Assembly: GCF_027497495.1 (NCBI RefSeq)
Contig: NZ_CP114205.1
Location: 3,844,001 to 3,908,000 of the forward strand
Reading direction: 5' to 3'
DNA from: Streptomyces tubercidicus
GTDB taxonomy: Bacteria; Actinomycetota; Actinomycetes; Streptomycetales; Streptomycetaceae
DNA: 64,000 bases
The notes beneath the pieces are model-generated. The model saw only the letters and a list, made by a program, of their open reading frames with translations, was not told the DNA's origin and made no database searches. The first letter of the stretch is position 1, and every line of letters begins with the position of its first letter. The translations under genes were made by a program, and so were the position numbers. Shown here piece after piece: positions 54,996-63,806 of this stretch.

Positions 54996-55358
54996 GGAGT
55001 CATAGTGGCAGATCTGTGCGCTCGAAGGTGATATATTCCGGCTTTTTGGCAACGCCTACCCTGCCCCTGCTCCCATCTCGACCCACACACCGTGGAGCGG
55101 CCGTGGTTCGGGGCGTCAAGGTGGAACGCGCCACTGTACGAACGACCTTGACGCCCTGAACCGCGACTGCTCGGCTCTGCCTGGGTCGAAGGCGGTCGGG
55201 ATGGGAGCCCCCTACGACGCCGCCGCCGGGCCCGCGGCCGTGCTCGCCACACTCCGGCAGGCACTCGCGAATGGTGCCCCTCCATCCCGGAGTCTGAGTG
55301 CCCCCGCCGGAGGCATCGTCTTGAAGTCGCGGGCTTGGTTCTCGTCTCATGCCCCTTA
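54996..55358. other. Intergenic region with inverted repeat and possible gene end
   Basis: GGGCGTCAAGGT (55111-55122) pairs with ACCTTGACGCCC (55145-55156), a 12-bp stem extended by TTC/GAA, a likely terminator. On the plus strand from about 55198 a short frame (GMGAPYDAAAGPAAVLATLRQALANG, ending at TAG 55357-55359) looks like the C-terminal remnant of a gene cut by an earlier event; it stops exactly where IS5 begins. Confidence 0.4.
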
Positions 55359-56257
55359 GGGGTCCTTGCAGAATGATCTTCGTGTGGCACGGTGGAGGGG
55401 TAGGTGATCTCGTTCCTCAGGGGTTGAGGATGACTCGGCCGAAGCCGTGGGAGATCAGTGACGAGCTGTGGGCGGTGATCGAGCCGCTTCTTCCCAGGCA
55501 TGAACGCCGCTACCGGTATCCGGGGCGCAAGCGGATCGATGACCGCAGGACGCTGCAGGGTGTGCTGTTCGTGCTCTATACCGGGATCCAGTGGGAGTTC
55601 TTGCCGCAGGAGTTGGGGTTCGGTTCGGGGCCGACGTGCTGGCGGCGGCTGGCCGAGTGGCAGGCGGCCGGTGTCTGGGATGAGCTTCAGCGGGTGCTGC
55701 TGGGCCGGTTGCGGGCGGCGGACCGCCTCGACTTCTCCCGGGCCACGGTCGATGCCTCGCATGTGCAGGCCAAGCGGGGGCGAAGCCGCCCAAAAGTCGG
55801 CCCGAGTCTGGTTGACCGCGCACGGCCGGGCTCGAAACACCATGTGATGACCGACGCGCACGGTATTCCGCTGCGGGTGTCACTGACCGGCGGACACCGC
55901 AACGACATCACCCAGCTCCTGCCGCTGGTCGATGGTGTGCCGCCGGTGCGGGGCAAGCGGGGCCGTCCCCGCCGCAAGCCGTGCGCGTTGTACGCCGACC
56001 GCGGCTACGACCACGACATCTACCGCCGGCGGCTGCGCGAGCGGAACATCACCCCGAAGATCGCCCGCCGCGGGCAGCCCCACGGCTCGGGCCTGGGCCG
56101 CGTCCGATGGGTCGCCGAATCCGCCATCGCCCACCTCCACGGCCCCCGCCGCTTACGGATCCGCTGGGAGGCACGCGACGACATGCACGACGCCTTCCTC
56201 CAACTCGCCCACTGCATGGTGCTCGCGCGCAAACTCCCAGCTTTCTGAAAGGACTCC
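55359..56257 (+). mobile_element. IS5-family insertion sequence
   Basis: GGGGTCCTTGCAGAA at the left end and the complement of TTCTGAAAGGACTCC at the right match at 13 of 15 positions. TTA is repeated directly outside both ends (55356-55358 and 56258-56260), a short target duplication typical of the IS5 family. Length is about 899 bp and it holds one transposase. Confidence 0.8.
55430..56248 (+). CDS. IS5-family transposase
   Basis: The 272-residue protein has an N-terminal DUF4096 domain (WEISDELWAVIEPLLPRHERRYRYPGRKRIDDRRTLQGVLFVLYTGIQWEFLPQELGFGSG) and a DDE core: ATVDASHVQAKRG (first Asp), LYADRGYDHDIYRRRLRERNI (second Asp) and RVRWVAESAIAHLHGPRRLRIRWE (Glu in AESAI). It is a full-length frame and looks functional. 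ATG 55430 follows GAGG. Confidence 0.93.
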   Translation: MTRPKPWEISDELWAVIEPLLPRHERRYRYPGRKRIDDRRTLQGVLFVLYTGIQWEFLPQELGFGSGPTCWRRLAEWQAAGVWDELQRVLLGRLRAADRLDFSRATVDASHVQAKRGRSRPKVGPSLVDRARPGSKHHVMTDAHGIPLRVSLTGGHRNDITQLLPLVDGVPPVRGKRGRPRRKPCALYADRGYDHDIYRRRLRERNITPKIARRGQPHGSGLGRVRWVAESAIAHLHGPRRLRIRWEARDDMHDAFLQLAHCMVLARKLPAF

Positions 56258-56763
56258 TTAGGCCTATCCATCGCAGGCGCGCGTCGGCGGCGGCAGCGCC
56301 GAGCTGGCCGAAGGCAGGAGCGCGGGCGCAGCCAGAGCCGGGAAGCGCGCCCGGCGGAGCGGAGCGCAGCCGGGTGCCTTGAGTAAGTGAAGACAGGTTT
56401 CGACAGTCGTTCACAGGCCACAACACAGTGACCTCCTCTTTGCGAACTATCGGCCACGGGGTCGCTGCGCCATTCCGCCTGCTCAACCGAACTGCAAGAG
56501 TTCATGACAGCCGACACTGGTTCTCACGGTTGCTGTACTTCGTTGCTTTACCGCAAGGCTCCGAGCGGAAGTGACCGTGGAACGCGGCTTGCTCATTCGA
56601 CTGCCACCCGTAATCACATACACCGATACCAGGAATAGGAGAGCTTCGCTACACACCTAGGAAGTTGCATTGCAACCGTGGCGCTACCGATCTTTGCGAC
56701 AGGCCGAGTCAGCTGCAGGGTGCGTCGTTGCGGGAGACAAGGCGCAATTCGTGATTAAATGCC
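56258..56763. other. Gene-free stretch with relic of an integrase downstream region
   Basis: No gene is visible. At 56527-56554, CGGTTGCTGTACTTCG and following bases match the sequence directly after the AICE integrase stop (11689-11716) at 25 of 28 positions. That suggests the remains of another AICE integrase end, with its gene lost. The region before it is rich in GGCGGAGCGGAGCGC-like sequence. Confidence 0.5.
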
Positions 56764-57315
56764 CTGGCGGCTGACTATTGGACTGCGATTATTGGTGCGG
56801 GCAGTGCCTTGCTGGGCACTTCCGCCACTGGCTTTTTCACTCTGCGACAGGGCTGGCAGAATAGTTACGAGAAGGAACGCGATCGAGAAGCCCAACGGTG
56901 GCTGGTGCATCGCGAGGCAAGGCGCGGGGCCTACAGTAAATTAGTTTCAAAGCACTACGAGTTCGACAAGCTCGTAGAAGCGCTCTGGAAGAGCAGGTCG
57001 AGCGAAAATCCACAACTCATTTCCGACACTGAGGCAGTCGTTTCTAGCCTTCTCGAATTGGTCACCTTGGTGCAGCTTGAAGGCCCGCCAAGCGTCGGTC
57101 TAGCGGCCGAATCCCTTGGCAGCGCTGACCAGGATGTCGCCACTGAGCTGCAAGAGCTGAGCTTCCAATCCCGTCGACAGGGCTTCGACCGTCCCTTGGA
57201 TGCAATCACAGGGCAAGTGGTCCGAGACATCGAGAATCTCGATGCGGAACGAGGGGGCAAACTTGAAAATTTCATTCATGCAGCTCGGCAGGCTATTGGA
57301 GGAGAATCCGTATAG
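56764..57315 (+). CDS. Membrane-anchored hypothetical protein with uncertain start
   Basis: The frame is open from a stop at 56752-56754. It reads DYWTAIIGAGSALLGTSATGFFTLRQGW (one membrane helix), then a charged helix (QNSYEKERDREAQRWLVHREARRGAYSKLV) and a helical body (LLELVTLVQLEGPPSVGLAAES, ATELQELSFQSRRQGFDRPLDAITGQVVRDIENL). Only CTG 56764 or TTG 56809 can start it; TTG would cut the membrane helix. A 5' lesion near ATG 56759 (one frame off) is possible. The layout resembles 51542-52117. Confidence 0.5.
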   Translation: MAADYWTAIIGAGSALLGTSATGFFTLRQGWQNSYEKERDREAQRWLVHREARRGAYSKLVSKHYEFDKLVEALWKSRSSENPQLISDTEAVVSSLLELVTLVQLEGPPSVGLAAESLGSADQDVATELQELSFQSRRQGFDRPLDAITGQVVRDIENLDAERGGKLENFIHAARQAIGGESV

Positions 57316-57447
57316 TGGAGGCCACTCGGTGCGTCGACGAATGACATAGCTGTCGGCTGCTTTGCTGCCCAGTCGGCCAGCTGGTGTCCTCGCTGGCGGT
57401 GCGGAGAGAGTTTGAGGTCTGGCCCTTGGGGCGAGAGAAGGGGGCCC

Positions 57448-57954
57448 TTACGCTGGTCCGTGAGGCGATACCGGACCGTCATGCCCGGGAGCGTGACCGT
57501 GCTCCAGATAGGCCACCCGTCCTTCGGTCCGTGCCGCTGCCGCAGCGACGATTCGCCGAGCCAGCCGCGGGATCGTGAGGTCGGCGACGGCGTCCAGCAG
57601 GTGAAAGTCGTAGGCGCCGATTTCCGCGGCTTGCAGTTGGATCTGGTCCCGGAGTTGCACCGGCAGCACGCCGCCGTCGAAGAGGTAGAGCACCTTGTCA
57701 CCTTCAGCCGGACTAGGCGCCCAGTCCACAGCGAGCAGGCGGCCAATCTCAGGCGAGATACCCAGTTCTTCGCGGACCTCCCGGACGCACGCCTGCAGCG
57801 GTGACTCGCCAGCCTCGACGTAGCCCCCTGGGATCTCCCGGTAGTCCTTGTACGTCGGCTCCAGCATCAGAACCCGGCCCTGCTCGTCGAAGAACAACGC
57901 GCCCGAGGCCATCCTCGGGCGCGCCATCTTCGCCTCGTGCTCGTTGTCGCTCAT
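57448..57954 (-). CDS. Nudix hydrolase
   Basis: The 168-residue protein has a complete Nudix box: GGYVEAGESPLQACVREVREELGI with REVREE, plus the usual strands (SGALFFDEQGRVLMLEPTYKDYREIP) and a C-terminal FHLLDAVADLTIPRLARRIVAAAAAR helix. This subgroup is common in Streptomyces and hydrolyses NDP-sugars or similar. It sits just upstream (same strand) of a truncated XRE-type regulator gene, the frequent neighbour of such Nudix genes. Confidence 0.88.
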   Translation of the reverse strand: MSDNEHEAKMARPRMASGALFFDEQGRVLMLEPTYKDYREIPGGYVEAGESPLQACVREVREELGISPEIGRLLAVDWAPSPAEGDKVLYLFDGGVLPVQLRDQIQLQAAEIGAYDFHLLDAVADLTIPRLARRIVAAAAARTEGRVAYLEHGHAPGHDGPVSPHGPA

Positions 57955-57973
57955 GCGAACGAGCCTGACCAGC

Positions 57974-58478
57974 TCACACCACTCGTAGCCGCTCCGCCAG
58001 GTCGGCGATCGGCCGGCTCGGGCGTCCTCGGGTGCCGCGGACCCAGCCCAGGACGAGGTTTCGGCTCATGTAGTGGTGCCTGACCTGCTCAGGGGCAAGT
58101 TGCTCGGCTTCCAGCACGGCGGCAAGCGCGTCGTCGGTGCGGTTCCAGGCGCTCAGCGCCCGAGCGACTTCCAGGCCGTGCCGGACCCGCCGCTCCACCG
58201 GCAGGCTGCTGGTGTCCACCTGGGGGCCGAGGTCCAACGCGACCTGGACGTCGCCCAGCTCGCCGGCAGCGGCTACACGGTGGATCGCCACGTTCGTCGG
58301 GCCGAAGGCCGTCCACATGTGGTTGGCGTCGGCGCCGAGCCGGGACGCGGCGGTCTCCGCTTCCTGGAGGAACTCCTGGGCTGTCGCTCGGTCTTCCGCT
58401 CGGGCCGCGGCCATGGCTCCGGTAAGGAACAGCGTGCCGTAGACGGACAAGTACGCTACCCCGGCGGGGGTCTGTCGG
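57974..58478 (-). pseudogene. 5'-truncated XRE/TPR transcriptional regulator
   Basis: The remaining C-terminal piece (PAGVAYLSVYGTLFLTGAMAAARAEDRATAQEFLQEAETAASRLG, then WTAFGPTNVAIHRVAAAGELGDVQVALDLG and SLPVERRVRHGLEVARALSAWNRTDDALAAVLEAEQLAPEQVRHHYMSR) is the TPR-like part of Streptomyces XRE regulators of about 400 residues. The helix-turn-helix half is gone. The break near 58480 abuts an integrase fragment, so an integration or deletion event removed the 5' part. Confidence 0.8.
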
Positions 58479-58486
58479 AGGGTGGT

Positions 58487-58589
58487 CCGCGGGTTCTACG
58501 CGAAGATCCTCCGCAGCCAGGAGCACCGAGCGAACCAGCTCATCGACGACGCCCCGGGGACACCGGAGGAGACCACCACCAAAGCGTGA
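58487..58589 (+). pseudogene. C-terminal integrase relic 1
   Basis: VRGFYAKILRSQEHRANQLIDDAPGTPEETTTKA is the end of a tyrosine recombinase; the Tyr of FYAKIL is the nucleophile position. Everything upstream is missing. About 33 codons closely match relic 2 at 59665-59769, and the following bases (AGGTCGCGC-GCCG) are also similar, so both come from related elements. Confidence 0.8.
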
Positions 58590-58678
58590 GGTCGCGCTGC
58601 CGACCGAATCCTGGCCGCAGGCTGGCCACACGCATTCCCGGTGCACCGGCGGCCGACGTCTCCGGCCGGTAGCGCGAA

Positions 58679-58704
58679 GGGACCGTGGCAGTTGCCACGG
58701 TCCC
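58679..58704 (+). terminator. Terminator after integrase relic 1
   Basis: GGGACCGTGGC (58679-58689) pairs perfectly with GCCACGGTCCC (58694-58704) with a four-base loop, followed by TCGTTCGTTCTG. It corresponds to the terminator that ends the element next to the tRNA. Confidence 0.8.
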
Positions 58705-58761
58705 TCGTTCGTTCTGCTGTGCTTGACGCCAGTCCACTACCCGGCGAGGCGCCAGGTATGG

Positions 58762-59169
58762 TCAGATATTGGAGGTGTTGGCCAAGGTCCAGCTAGTGCA
58801 GGCGTATGCCTTGCCGCCCTTGTAGCTGCAGGCGCGGAAGTCGAGCTCCCTATTCTCAGGGAAGTTCCGGACGAATCCCGTTGACTTGCCGTATCCAGCC
58901 GAGGACACAAGTGTCTTCGTCGAGTAGTAGCGATTGGGGTCTTCCTCCTTCGCCAACCGGTACTGGACGGCAGCCGAGGCACCATCGGGGGCATTGTCAT
59001 GGACGCGGAAGCCGTCGCCGTCGGGCCAGTACTCCACATATGTGGCCTTGGTCTCGGAGTAATATTCCGTATCCGCCATGGCGGAAGAGGCGGAGTACCC
59101 GATGACGCCGAGGGCCGCGAACACCGTGCCGGCCCCCATCAAGGCGCGCCGCTTCAAAGATGAGTTCAA
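58762..59169 (-). CDS. Small secreted protein (135 aa)
   Basis: I chose TTG 59169, just after GGGGGA, since it supplies the basic n-region (NSSLKRRALMGAG) of the signal peptide; an ATG 30 bp inside would lose it. The signal core is TVFAALGVIGYSASSAMA. The mature part (DTEYYSETKATYVEYWPDGDGFRVHDNAPDGASAAVQYRL, then FRACSYKGGKAYACTSW) has two Cys and an Ig-like or carbohydrate-binding pattern, similar to small Streptomyces secreted proteins of unknown function. Confidence 0.7.
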   Translation of the reverse strand: MNSSLKRRALMGAGTVFAALGVIGYSASSAMADTEYYSETKATYVEYWPDGDGFRVHDNAPDGASAAVQYRLAKEEDPNRYYSTKTLVSSAGYGKSTGFVRNFPENRELDFRACSYKGGKAYACTSWTLANTSNI

Positions 59170-59410
59170 GTTTCCCCCGCAGTAAGTCGAGTTCGGTTCC
59201 GGGGCACGCTCATAGACGCCATGTGCGCGGCTGGTCTTGGTGCGCACTGGCTGCGAGCGTGTGGTCGTGAACTGCCCCGTTCCTAACGTGCGATGAAGCA
59301 CATTAGATCTTGAGTGGACAGTAGCCGGACGTCGACCGGCCAAGCAACTGACTACAAGGCAGAGACCTTGCGGGCTCGACCCATCTCGACGACCCGCGCG
59401 CACAGCTCCG

Positions 59411-59769
59411 ATGTGTGCCCAACTCAGCAAGCGGGACTGCAAGCTTCCCGCGTCCGGCTGGGGAGAACTCATCCTGAACCGGAGTCGCCCGGAAGTCGGT
59501 GCGGGTTGGACGGACGACGGCAAGCCCTACGAACTCCGCGGGCTCAAGCGCCGTGCGCGGAAGGCCACCCGGCCGGTCCCGATCCCGCCTGTCCTGGTGG
59601 CGAGATCAAGGCCGGAGTCGACCCGGTGGAAGTCGCCCGGCGGGCCGGGCACAGCATCGCGGTTCTCTGGAAGTTCTACGCGAAGATCCTCCACGGCCAG
59701 GAGCACCGGGCGAACCAGCTCATCGGCGACGCCCTGGGGGCACCGGAGGAATCCGCCACCACAGGGTGA
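59411..59769 (+). pseudogene. Integrase relic 2, internally deleted
   Basis: One frame carries DCKLPASGWGELILNRSRPEVGAGWTDDGKPYELRGLKRRARKATRPVPIPPVLVA (an integrase catalytic-domain part). A second frame then gives GVDPVEVARRAGHSIAVLWKFYAKILHGQEHRANQLIGDALGAPEE to the stop. The region between, holding the R-H-x-x-R boxes, is deleted and the frames are joined out of phase. Only the GHS and Tyr box remain. It ends 154 bp from tRNA-Ser(TGA), the target of its ancestor. Confidence 0.85.
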
Positions 59770-59863
59770 GGTCGCGCCGCCGGGCGAATCTGCGCCACAG
59801 CCTGGCGCCACACGCCCTGGTCACGAGTGGGATCCGGGCGCATGAGGTGAGACAGCAAACGCA

Positions 59864-59902
59864 GTCGGAGCGGGCCCCGGAAGTACCGGGACCCGCTCCG
59901 AC
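59864..59902. terminator. Terminator between integrase relic 2 and tRNA-Ser
   Basis: GTCGGAGCGGGCCCCGG (59864-59880) pairs with CCGGGACCCGCTCCGAC (59886-59902) with one mismatch. It lies just past the tRNA 3' end and matches the arrangement seen at the AICE/tRNA-Arg border. Confidence 0.8.
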
Positions 59903-59922
59903 CTGCAGTTTTGCTACCTCGG

Positions 59923-60009
59923 CGGAGGCTGTGGGATTTGAACCCACGGTGACGTTGCCGCCACGACAGTTTTCAAGACTGTTCCCTTAGGCCGCTCGGG
60001 CAAGCCTCC
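59923..60009 (-). tRNA. tRNA-Ser(TGA)
   Basis: The 87-nt type II tRNA has acceptor arms GGAGGCT/AGCCTCC with discriminator G, anticodon stem ACAGT/ACTGT with loop CTTGAAA (anticodon TGA), a long variable arm and T-arm GTGGGTTCAAATCCCAC. CCA is not encoded. It is the attachment site for the decayed element to its left. Confidence 0.95.
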
Positions 60010-60061
60010 CCGCGGCACCTGTGCGCGGGGCGCGAAGGTGTCGCGGGATCAGACTAGCGCG

Positions 60062-61531
60062 TCACTTGTCGCCCGTGCGCTGGCCCAGGGTGACATGGGC
60101 GGTGTGCTCCTTGCCGCCGCGCTTGTAGGTGAGGGTGACCTCGTCGCCGGGCTTGTGTTGCCAGATCTCGCTGATGAGGGTGGGGCCGCTGTCGACCACC
60201 GTGTCGTCGAGCTTGGTGATGGTGTCGCCGGGGCGGAGGCCGGCCTTGTCGGCGGGGCCGTTCGGGGTGACGGCCTTGGAGCCGTTGTTGCCGGTCTGGG
60301 CGATGGTCGCGCCGTCGCCGGTGTCCCGCATGCCGACCTGGACGCCGATCTGGGGGTAGACCGGCTTGCCGGTCCTGATCAGGTCCTGGGCGACCCGCTT
60401 GGCCTGGTCGATGGGGATCGCGAAGCCCAGGCCGATGCTGCCGGACTGCTGGGACTCGCCGCCCATGCCGCCGCCGTTGCCGGCCGACTGGATCGCGGAG
60501 TTGATGCCGATCACGTTGCCGGCGGCGTCCATCAGGGGGCCGCCGGAGTTACCGGGGTTTATTGACGCGTCGGTCTGCAGGGCGCTCATGTACGAGGCGC
60601 TGCTGCCGCCGCCGTCGCTGGAGGCCACCGGGCGGTCCTTGGCGCTGATGATGCCGGTGGTGACCGTGCCGGAGAGGCCGAAGGGGGCGCCGATGGCGAT
60701 CGTGGCGTCGCCGACCTGCACATTGCCGGACTTGCCGAGCGGGAGCGGGTTGAGCGGGGCGCCGGAGGCGTTCTTCAGCTTGATCACGGCGACGTCGTAG
60801 CCGCGGGCGTTGCCGACGACCTCGGCGTCGTACTTCTTGCCGTTGGAGAACGTCGCGGTGAGCTTGCCACCGTCGGCCGCGCTGGCGACGACGTGGTTGT
60901 TGGTGAGGATGTGGCCCTGCTTGTCGTAGATGAAGCCGGTGCCGGTGCCGCCCTCGCCGGTGGCACCCTGCGCCTCGATCGTCACGACGCTCGGCAGCGC
61001 CTTCTGCGCTATCCCGGAGACGGAGGTGGGCTTGCGGTTCAGCGCACCGGGGTCGCCGGGCGCGGAGACCGTCGTCGAGGCGCTGTCGTTCTGGCCCGCG
61101 GCCCAGAAGCCGATGCCGCCGCCGATACCGCCGGCCACCAGCGCGGCCACCAGGACGGCCGCGATCAGCCCGCCGCTGCGCCGCTTGGGCGCGGGGCTGC
61201 CGGGCACGGCCCAGGGGTCGCCGCCGTACGGGGGCTGCTGGCCCCAGCCGCCGCCCGCACCGGGGGTGCCCTGGCCGGTGCCCGGGTACGGCGGGATCTG
61301 GGCGGTCTGATCGGGGGTGGGGTCGTCGCCGGGGTGGCCGTAGCCGGGCTGCGGAGGGTGTCCGGCGCCCGGAGCCGAGCCCGCGGTCGGGGCGAAGCCC
61401 GGCGGGGGCGGCGCGTACGGGGCGTCGGGAGCCTGGGCGCCGGAGGCCGACGCGGGGGCACTGTCCGGCGGCGGCCCGGCCGGCGGCTTGGCCTCCGGCG
61501 GGACGGCGGCTCCCTCGTTCTCGGTGCTCAC
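60062..61531 (-). CDS. HtrA/DegP-like membrane-anchored serine protease with PDZ domain
   Basis: GTG 61531 has GAGGAG upstream. The 489-residue protein has a Pro/Gly-rich cytosolic N-terminus (about 1-125), one transmembrane helix (GGLIAAVLVAALVAGGIGGGIGFWAAG) and a trypsin-like domain with His in ILTNNHVVAS, Asp in YDVAVIKLK and Ser in INPGNSGGPL. The PDZ domain follows (VYPQIGVQVGMRDTG, GPADKAGLRPGDTITKLDD). It degrades misfolded extracytoplasmic proteins. It starts the conserved chromosomal segment right after tRNA-Ser. Confidence 0.93.
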   Translation of the reverse strand: MSTENEGAAVPPEAKPPAGPPPDSAPASASGAQAPDAPYAPPPPGFAPTAGSAPGAGHPPQPGYGHPGDDPTPDQTAQIPPYPGTGQGTPGAGGGWGQQPPYGGDPWAVPGSPAPKRRSGGLIAAVLVAALVAGGIGGGIGFWAAGQNDSASTTVSAPGDPGALNRKPTSVSGIAQKALPSVVTIEAQGATGEGGTGTGFIYDKQGHILTNNHVVASAADGGKLTATFSNGKKYDAEVVGNARGYDVAVIKLKNASGAPLNPLPLGKSGNVQVGDATIAIGAPFGLSGTVTTGIISAKDRPVASSDGGGSSASYMSALQTDASINPGNSGGPLMDAAGNVIGINSAIQSAGNGGGMGGESQQSGSIGLGFAIPIDQAKRVAQDLIRTGKPVYPQIGVQVGMRDTGDGATIAQTGNNGSKAVTPNGPADKAGLRPGDTITKLDDTVVDSGPTLISEIWQHKPGDEVTLTYKRGGKEHTAHVTLGQRTGDK

Positions 61532-62119
61532 AGCTCTCTCCTCAGCTTCATGACTGTTCGGCGTCCACGGCCTGGCAGGCTGCTTCCCTGTCACCCGGAT
61601 GTCATCCCTGCGCGGGATCCGGGGCGGGCCGTTTCTTCCGGGGCTTGCGGTTCGGCCGGACCCTGGGGGTGCGTCCGGGTGGTGCAGTTGTTCCGGTTGC
61701 CTGCGGGCCTCGCGGTCCGCCGGGTGGTGCGGTTCTTGCGGTCCGGCGGGCCGGGGCCCTCCGGGTCGTACAGCTCCTCGTGCCGGTGGGCGGGGAACCC
61801 GGTACTCCAGGATCAAGGATCCCGGCGATACGGGCGAGTCCCGGTCCGCCGGTCCGGGGCCGCCGACCGTGATCCGCGGGTCGCGTCCCGCACACCCCGG
61901 CCGTGCGTGAGCCCCGTCCGCGGGCCCCGTCCGGTGATCCGGGCAGGGCGATGCGGGCGAGTCTCCCTACCACCCTTTCCCACCGCGCGTCAGAGCACCG
62001 TAAGTCGAGGCTGTGACTGTCCCCTCATCCTTTATGCCGGACAAAACCGGCGCATCCCCTGTTCCGCACGTCGGGTATGTGCCCGGCGCCTCCTCGGGGG
62101 CGGATGGCACGATAACGCG
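61532..62119. other. Divergent intergenic region
   Basis: These 588 bp separate the protease and phosphodiesterase genes. I see no gene with an RBS and coding bias. The left 400 bp are very GC-rich with GGGTGCGTCCGGGTGG-type sequence; promoters of both genes should lie here. Confidence 0.4.
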
Positions 62120-62965
62120 GTGACCTATGCCCGCCCCTCCCAGGACGCCCGTCCGGACCGTCCGACCATTTCCGTCATCGCCCATCGCGGTGCCTCCGAG
62201 GACGCGCCGGAGCACACCCTCGCGGCCTACCGCAAGGCGATCGAGGACGGCGCGGACGCCCTGGAGTGCGATGTCCGGCTGACCGCGGACGGGCATCTGG
62301 TCTGCGTGCACGACCGGCGGGTGAACCGCACGTCCAACGGGCGCGGCCCGGTCTCCGCCCTGGAGCTCGCCGATCTGGCCATGCTCGACTTCGGTTCCTG
62401 GAAGGGCGAGGGGTTCGCGAACGAGGCACCGGACCGGCAGCACGAGGACCCCGAGCGGACCTCCGTACTGACGCTGGAGCGGCTGCTGGAGCTGGTCGCC
62501 GACGCGGACCGCCGGGTCGAGCTGGCCATCGAGACCAAACACCCGACGCGCTGGGCCGGACAGGTGGAGGAGCGGCTGGTCGAGCTGCTGACCCGGTTCG
62601 GGCACACCAATCCGGCGCTGCGTACGGACTGGACCCCTGCGGTCCGCGTCATGAGTTTCTCGGCGCGCTCACTGCACCGCGTACGGGCCGCGGCCCCCTG
62701 CATCCCCGGCGTCTACCTGATGCAGTTCCTCACCCCGCGGCACCGGGACGGCCGGCTCCCGCCCGGCGTCGGCATCGCGGGCCCCGGGATACGCATCCTG
62801 CGCTCGCACCCCGACTACGTCGCCAGGGCGCATCGCGCGGGCCATCGCGTCCACGTGTGGACCGTCAATGACACCGCCGATGTCGAGCTGTGCCAGGAAC
62901 TGGGGGTGGATGCGGTGATTACGAATCGCCCCAAACAGGTACGAATCCAACTCGGCCTTGGCTAA
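62120..62965 (+). CDS. Glycerophosphodiester phosphodiesterase
   Basis: The 281-residue protein begins at GTG 62120. The GDPD motif is complete: VIAHRGASEDAPEHTLAAYRKAIEDGADALECDVRLTADGHLVCVHD (HR, E-x-D and H residues), then VELAIETKH (third acidic ligand) and VWTVNDTADVELCQELGVDAVITNRP at the end of the TIM barrel. It hydrolyses glycerophosphodiesters to glycerol-3-phosphate and an alcohol. No signal peptide is visible, so it is cytoplasmic. Confidence 0.92.
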   Translation: MTYARPSQDARPDRPTISVIAHRGASEDAPEHTLAAYRKAIEDGADALECDVRLTADGHLVCVHDRRVNRTSNGRGPVSALELADLAMLDFGSWKGEGFANEAPDRQHEDPERTSVLTLERLLELVADADRRVELAIETKHPTRWAGQVEERLVELLTRFGHTNPALRTDWTPAVRVMSFSARSLHRVRAAAPCIPGVYLMQFLTPRHRDGRLPPGVGIAGPGIRILRSHPDYVARAHRAGHRVHVWTVNDTADVELCQELGVDAVITNRPKQVRIQLGLG

Positions 62966-63105
62966 AGCTCATCACAGGGTGTGCACCGGCGCATTCGGCC
63001 CGTACGTGATCGTGCCCAATGCGTCACCATGTGCCGCTTGGCCGGTTTCCGGTCCAGTCCATTGGGGCATTCATCCCGTGGCGTGGGGCAAAGGAGGTCT
63101 CGGGG

Positions 63106-63693
63106 GTGGCGTTGGTGGTGGCACAAGAGGTGCCGACGTCGTCGATCATGGCCGTACCCCATGGTCCCGTGGGCGTAGGCATGGCCAGGCGGCGCATGCG
63201 AGAAGAGCTGTTGGCAAGTGGAGTTCAGGACACAGTCGTCGATGACGCGGTCCTCATCCTTTCGGAGCTGCTGAGCAATTCGTGTCGCCATGCGCGTCCG
63301 ATATACGAAAACGGATCACCGGGCTCCGCAACGGCTGAGACGAACGACGCACCGGTGGCATCCGTCCGGGCGTCCTGGCGCATCGACGCACAGGGCAGAC
63401 TCACCGTCGCGGTCACGGACGGCGGCGGCCCGACCCGGCCCCTTCCGGCCACTCCGTCGATCACGGCGCGCGGCGGCCGCGGGCTGGCGATCATCCGCTC
63501 GCTCGCCAAGGACTGGGGCGTACACGACTCGGTCGTCGGCGAGGTGACGGTCTGGGCGGCGCTTTCGCTGCAAGGTGCATTTGCTACGCGCGTGGATCTG
63601 ACGCCCGATCTGCCGCCCTCGCTCACCAGGCGCGCGGGAGTGCGCACGGGGCGGCCGCTGCCGGGCTTCCCGGACTTCGACGATCTGCCGTAG
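63106..63693 (+). CDS. RsbW-like ATP-binding regulatory protein
   Basis: GTG 63106 has AAAGGAGG 9-10 bp upstream. The 195-residue GHKL protein has N-box LILSELLSNSCRHARP, DGGGPTRP (G1-type), GGRGLAIIRSLAKDWGV and a C-terminal tail (TGRPLPGFPDFDDLP). A 15-residue Ser/Ala/Gly insert follows the N-box. It is probably an anti-sigma factor kinase of the Streptomyces RsbW family. Confidence 0.87.
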   Translation: MALVVAQEVPTSSIMAVPHGPVGVGMARRRMREELLASGVQDTVVDDAVLILSELLSNSCRHARPIYENGSPGSATAETNDAPVASVRASWRIDAQGRLTVAVTDGGGPTRPLPATPSITARGGRGLAIIRSLAKDWGVHDSVVGEVTVWAALSLQGAFATRVDLTPDLPPSLTRRAGVRTGRPLPGFPDFDDLP

Positions 63694-63806
63694 CGGCACG
63701 GCGTGACACGGCCAGCGCGCGGCCGGGCGCGACCTCGTACGCAATCCTCTAGGCTCGCGCCGATACGCGTCCGTACGCCCAGGATCGACCAGGAGACACC
63801 GTCGCC

